NCBI RefSeq assembly: GCF_964340395.1
Contig: NC_135563.1
Coordinates: 3,094,422 to 3,139,421 of the forward strand
DNA: 45,000 nucleotides
Source of the DNA: Glandiceps talaboti
Lineage: Eukaryota; Hemichordata; Enteropneusta; Spengelidae
Direction: 5' to 3'
Each line of letters begins with the position of its first letter. The stretch's first letter is position 1. The position numbers and the translations under genes were made by a program. Below, one piece after another: positions 41,430-45,000 of this stretch. The notes under the pieces were generated by a model that made no database searches, was not told where the DNA came from, and worked only from the letters and a program-made list of their open reading frames with translations.

Positions 41430-42052
41430 CCCTATTTAACGCTCCCCTCAAAAATCTGTTTCGGATCAGTGAGCACATTTTGTTGTTGTTTGATATGTCA
41501 TCCCCTAACCTTTAACCCAGCCAGTACTATAATCATAAAAATGGAGGAGTACAATAATGTGGAAGGTAGTGAGGTAACTACTTGTTTAATATTATAATAA
41601 GTCATACATGGAAGTTCAAAGTTGAGGTTTGTGTAATTTAAATATATCAAGAATTTGAAGCCCACTAAAGAAATGGGTGGAATGTGCAGAGATACAACTA
41701 AAAGAATAGCCTGGACTGCCATTTTTTGAGACTTATGATTCAGCGTGTTCATTTTAAGCTGGCCACCGACCAGTTTGCCCGGCTTTTCAGTCAATTGGGT
41801 CGGCTATTCAGCAGCTAAAAATTTACAAATTACATGCAAAATTGGATTTGTACTTTGATAATTTCAAATTGCTAAGAAAAGCCCTAAAAATGAACTCTTT
41901 CCGTTAGTAACGAAATATAGATGATCTAATTGATCGTACTCAAATGTTATCGTACTCGGAATATCGGTTTTTGCTTTGCCGAGTTGACGTTAGGGTGGGG
42001 AGATCTACTCAATCGAGCACAAATGTCAATCGAACATTACCGAACGTGAGAA
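41430..42052. other. Unassigned sequence
   Basis: AT-rich; a short ATG segment at about 41541 (MEEYNNVEGSE before GTAACT) could be a small exon but has no other support. Confidence 0.35.
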
Positions 42053-42212
42053 ATGGAACGGAGCTCGGCGGCATTGGCTTCCGATTGTTTCCGAAACTTA
42101 CCTAAAATTCGAAGATCGGCATTCAAAATGACGTCGTCCAAGAAACACAAAGTACATCTCGTAAATACCCTCGGAAATTTTGGTTTTCCAAAGTGTGGTC
42201 GAACTAAGTTTG
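42053..42212 (+). CDS. Putative first coding exon, CpG-rich context
   Basis: ATG at 42053 (context AGAAATGG), open for 53 codons to a donor GTAGGT. The product is basic, with KMTSSKKHKVHLVNTLGNFG. I do not recognise it. The surrounding 150 bp is unusually rich in CpG for this window, as a 5' end might be. No downstream exon was found before the CAGT array. Confidence 0.3.
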
Positions 42213-42585
42213 GTAGGTTGAGTTGCAACACTGTTCAGAGTGTAGGAATTTTCATTTAATTGTATAATTTGAATAACAAATCGCACAAATGACAGGATTT
42301 CTGATCGTGATCATGATATATGACATTGACAGATAATGTACTTTGACAGATCGTAACATATTGGCTGTTCAACTAAGTTCTAGTTCAGTGTCACACGAAG
42401 GCGATCATTTGAGCACATGTGATTTATGTGACGTCTCTGATGCTTATTTTCGTAATTAATCCTGTCAGAGTTTACAAATAGATGACAAAAGTGTTTTGGA
42501 ATGTTGATGATGCTGATAAAATATAGTCCATTTTCTCTAAACTTATTTACATACTACATGTACAAAGGCGTATATGTACGTCAGT
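42213..42585. other. AT-rich spacer, nothing recognised
   Basis: Between the putative exon and the CAGT array no coding or repeat signal was seen. Confidence 0.6.
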
Positions 42586-42980
42586 CACAAGTCAGTCAGT
42601 CAGAAATGTTGTAGTTCAACTGAAGCAGTCAGTCAGTCAGTCAGTCAGTCACCTGTCAGTCCGCCATCAAAGTAGTACATGTACATTACAAGGAGTCTGA
42701 AGCAGTCAGTCAGTCACCTGTCAGTCCGCCATCAAAGTAGTACATGTACATTACAAGGAGTCTGTCAGTCACCAGTCAGTCAGTCAGTCAGTCAGTAGTA
42801 CAACTGAAGAAGTCAGTCAGCCACCAAGTAGTACATGTACATTACAAAGAGTCTGTCAGTCCCTAGTCGATCAGTCAGAAATGTTGTAGTACAACTGAAG
42901 CAGTCAGTCAGCCAGTCAGTCACCTGTCAGTCAGCCATTAAGTTGTACGTGTACATTACAAGGAGTCAGTCAGTCACCAG
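42586..42980. repeat. CAGT tetranucleotide array with longer repeat units
   Basis: Runs of CAGT alternate with segments such as AGTAGTACATGTACATTACA and GTCACCTGTCAGTC(C/A)GCCATC, giving irregular longer units. The array continues right of the inserted retrotransposon. Confidence 0.92.
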
Positions 42981-44500
42981 TTTTGATTTGATTTGATTTA
43001 TTACTCTAGGTCAATGCATCCATAAATGGATTTTCATGCATTGAATATAAAAATACAAAACATACGTTAAAATACAAAGACACATAATTTAAAAATATGG
43101 GAGAGTAACAAAATTTACAGGGCAGAGTACAAAGATAAAATAAAAGTTATAAAAAGTAAAACACGAGAGATGCTAGAATTATGAAGTTAAAAACGGTTTA
43201 AGACATTAAAAACTAAGTGTTTACTAAGTAGTCGTATTTGCGGAAATACATGAGCGGTATTTGAAAGAACGACTGTGTGCCTTTGGAATGTGGTATTTGG
43301 TCCGAGTATTGTATTGGTGTATTGTTGAGTTTTTGGTGACAAGATCAGATAAATAGAGTGGTACTTTTTTGCTTATACATTTACTGACAATATTTTTGAA
43401 GTGTTGATCGTGTCTTTCCTGAATAGTTGGCCAATTTAGAGAATTTCTGGCAAGTGTTACATGGTCTGATTTTTTAAGGCCACATTGAATTCGTACAGCA
43501 AAATTTATGATACCTTGAAGACTACTTTTCAAAGTGAGATTACAATTAGAAAAGACTGTGTCACAGTAGTCTAAAAGGGAGAAGACAGTAGCAGCTATTA
43601 CATTCTTTCTGACTTTTTCCGGTATACAACGCCTAACACGTGCCAGTCTTGTTAGACGGAAACCACATGCCCTACGGAGATAAGACACATGGTTTGACCA
43701 ACTGAGTTCAGGGTCCAGTTTCAAGCCTAAGCAGGTAGCAGACTTAGTAGCTTTGATAGTAATATCTTGAAAGGACAGAGAATTAATGTGATTTGGTATT
43801 TTCTTTAGTTGTTGACGTGTACCGAAGAACATATACTGATATTTAGAGATATTTGGTTTCAAAGTATTTGCATGGAACCATGTAGTTAAACGATTAATTT
43901 CGTATTTTAAGTCATTGTGAAGTACATCAATATCGGCAATGGTACTGTTTTTCAGAATATTGATGTCATCTGCAAAACCATAAATTGGAGTGTTTGAGTG
44001 AAGCCAAGTAGGAAGGTCATTAATATATAGTGCAAATAATAAAGGTCCACAGACACTGCCTTGAGGTACTCCAGTTTTGACCTGAATACAATTTGAAGAT
44101 ATGTTGCCAACTTTTACACTTTGAGTTCTACCTGATAGGTAACTTCTGAACCACTGAACTGCAGATGGATGAAAGTTGTAACGTTGAAGTTTACTGAGAA
44201 GGATAGTGTGATTGACTGAATCAAACGCCTTTGAAAGGTCTAACATAAGAAGAGATGAAATTTTCCTATTGAACATGTTATCAAGTATATCATCACACAT
44301 ACGCTGTAATAATGTAGCTGTCGAATGTTTTGGACGGAAACCAGAAAAAGTTGGATGGAGGATATTATTTGAATCTAAGTAACTAATAAGTTGATTGCAG
44401 ACTAAACGTTCAAGAACTTTTGAGAGAGTGGGGAGTAGAGAAATAGGGCGGTAATTGGAAACATCTTGTTTATCACGCTTGCCCTTTTTATAAATTGTCA
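42981..44500 (-). mobile_element. 5'-truncated non-LTR retrotransposon inserted in the CAGT array
   Basis: Read on the minus strand, the element starts at about 44500 (ACAATTTATAAAAAGGG), codes for reverse transcriptase to 43224, has a 3' UTR of about 240 bp and ends AATAAATCAAATCAAATCAA AA at 42981. The tail is thus a short ATCAA-type repeat that includes a poly(A) signal. Tetranucleotide array lies on both sides. A target-site duplication cannot be judged in such repetitive flanks. Confidence 0.88.
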
Positions 44501-44501
44501 T
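43224..44501 (-). CDS. Non-LTR reverse transcriptase, open but lacking its N-terminus
   Basis: The enzyme copies element RNA into DNA at the insertion site. The 425-codon frame has no stops. Motifs in order are: NYRPISLLPTLSKVLE, SGFRPKHST, LLMLDLSKAFDSVNH, GVPQGSVCGPLLFALYINDL, catalytic FADD (about 43966-43977), then thumb LKPNISKYQYMFFGT, ATCLGLKLDPELSWSNHV and a C-terminal RTKYHIPKAHSRSFKYRS. The endonuclease and the first RT motif are missing. The apparent ATG is formed by the flanking CATT repeat at the insertion junction, so it is not the native start. The style is Jockey/CR1/L2-like. An intact frame points to recent insertion. Confidence 0.9.
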   Translation of the reverse strand: MTIYKKGKRDKQDVSNYRPISLLPTLSKVLERLVCNQLISYLDSNNILHPTFSGFRPKHSTATLLQRMCDDILDNMFNRKISSLLMLDLSKAFDSVNHTILLSKLQRYNFHPSAVQWFRSYLSGRTQSVKVGNISSNCIQVKTGVPQGSVCGPLLFALYINDLPTWLHSNTPIYGFADDINILKNSTIADIDVLHNDLKYEINRLTTWFHANTLKPNISKYQYMFFGTRQQLKKIPNHINSLSFQDITIKATKSATCLGLKLDPELSWSNHVSYLRRACGFRLTRLARVRRCIPEKVRKNVIAATVFSLLDYCDTVFSNCNLTLKSSLQGIINFAVRIQCGLKKSDHVTLARNSLNWPTIQERHDQHFKNIVSKCISKKVPLYLSDLVTKNSTIHQYNTRTKYHIPKAHSRSFKYRSCISANTTT

Positions 44502-45000
44502 TCATTCATTCATTCATTCATTCATTCATTCAGTCAGTCAGTCAGTCAGTCAGTCAGTTAGTCAGTCAGTCAGTCAGAAATGTTGCAGTACAATTGAAGA
44601 AGTCAGTCAGCCACCAAGTAGTACATGCACATGACAAGGGATCTGTCAGTCACTAGTCAGTCAGTCAGAAATGTTGTAGTACAACTAAAGCAGTCAGTCA
44701 GTCAGTCAGTCACCTGTCAGTCAGCCATCAAGTAGTACGTATACATTACAATGAGTCAGTCAGTCAGTCAGTCAGTCAGTCAGTCAGTCAGTCTGTCAGT
44801 CAATCAGTCTGTCAGTCAGTCAGTCAGTCAGTCAGTCAGTCAGTCAGTCAGTCAGTCAGTCACCAGTCAGTCAGTCAGTCAGTCAGTCAGTCAGTCAGTC
44901 AGTCAGTCAGTCAGTCAGTCAGTCAGTCAGTCAGTCACCAGTCAATCAGTCTGTCAGTCAGTCAGTCAGTCTGTCAGTCAATCAGTCTGTCAGTCAGTCA
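44499..45000. repeat. CATT and CAGT tetranucleotide array, runs off the right edge
   Basis: About 32 bp of CATT pass in register into CAGT units. As on the left side, segments with GTAGTACATG and GTCACCTGTCAGTCAGCCAT interrupt the array, showing the two flanks were one locus before the retrotransposon landed. Confidence 0.95.

Overview
This is a metazoan genomic window, most likely from a marine invertebrate such as a mollusc or amphioxus. I cannot fix the taxon. The DNA is AT-rich, has spliceosomal introns with GT..AG junctions, is crowded with micro- and minisatellites, and carries the palindrome TACATGTA often. Most open frames are translations of tandem repeats, not genes.

The left 12.5 kb is one interrupted gene on the minus strand. 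I reassembled eight exons (12296-12497, 9413-9602, 7284-7375, 6783-6867, 5905-6121, 4480-4583, 3582-3700, 411-538). They join in a continuous reading phase into a recognisable ZCCHC4, the 28S rRNA N6-adenosine methyltransferase, including its GRF zinc finger and DPPF catalytic motif. The first exon was not found and the last exon(s) lie beyond the left edge. Its introns hold a 55-bp composite minisatellite (7.7-9.3 kb), a 49-bp minisatellite (10.3-12.2 kb) and a CpG-bearing insertion-like block (0.64-3.5 kb). An 80-bp tandem duplication has copied the splice donor of exon 7284-7375.

From 12.6 to 21.7 kb there are two decayed non-LTR retrotransposons. Between them is a 3.5-kb minisatellite of 44-bp units with higher-order structure. 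From 22.4 to 23.3 kb there are GATA/GGTA and CATA microsatellites. At 25.3-26.3 kb is an intact single-exon gene of the TMEM45 (DUF716) family on the plus strand, the only complete protein gene in the window.

From 26.6 to 30.5 kb there are two copies, in opposite orientation, of a DNA-transposon-like repeat with termini AGGGACCGGAC. One copy holds a 294-codon open frame of unknown function. Just right of the second copy, on the minus strand at 30634-30712, I find a sequence that folds as a compact type I hammerhead self-cleaving ribozyme. Every core nucleotide and helix is present. It is the most striking item here.

The interval 31.6-38.6 kb is a patchwork. It holds an 18-bp minisatellite, a 0.6-kb element with inverted termini (AGGGAG...), a segmental duplication (33.1-35.2 versus 37.3-38.6 kb) with an exact 93-bp templated insertion, and an NHL-repeat fragment. 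From 38.6 to 42.3 kb there are only weak exon candidates. The right end is a CAGT tetranucleotide array interrupted by a 5'-truncated non-LTR retrotransposon whose reverse-transcriptase frame (425 codons) is still open.

All gene names rest on recognising protein motifs by eye. No database search was run.
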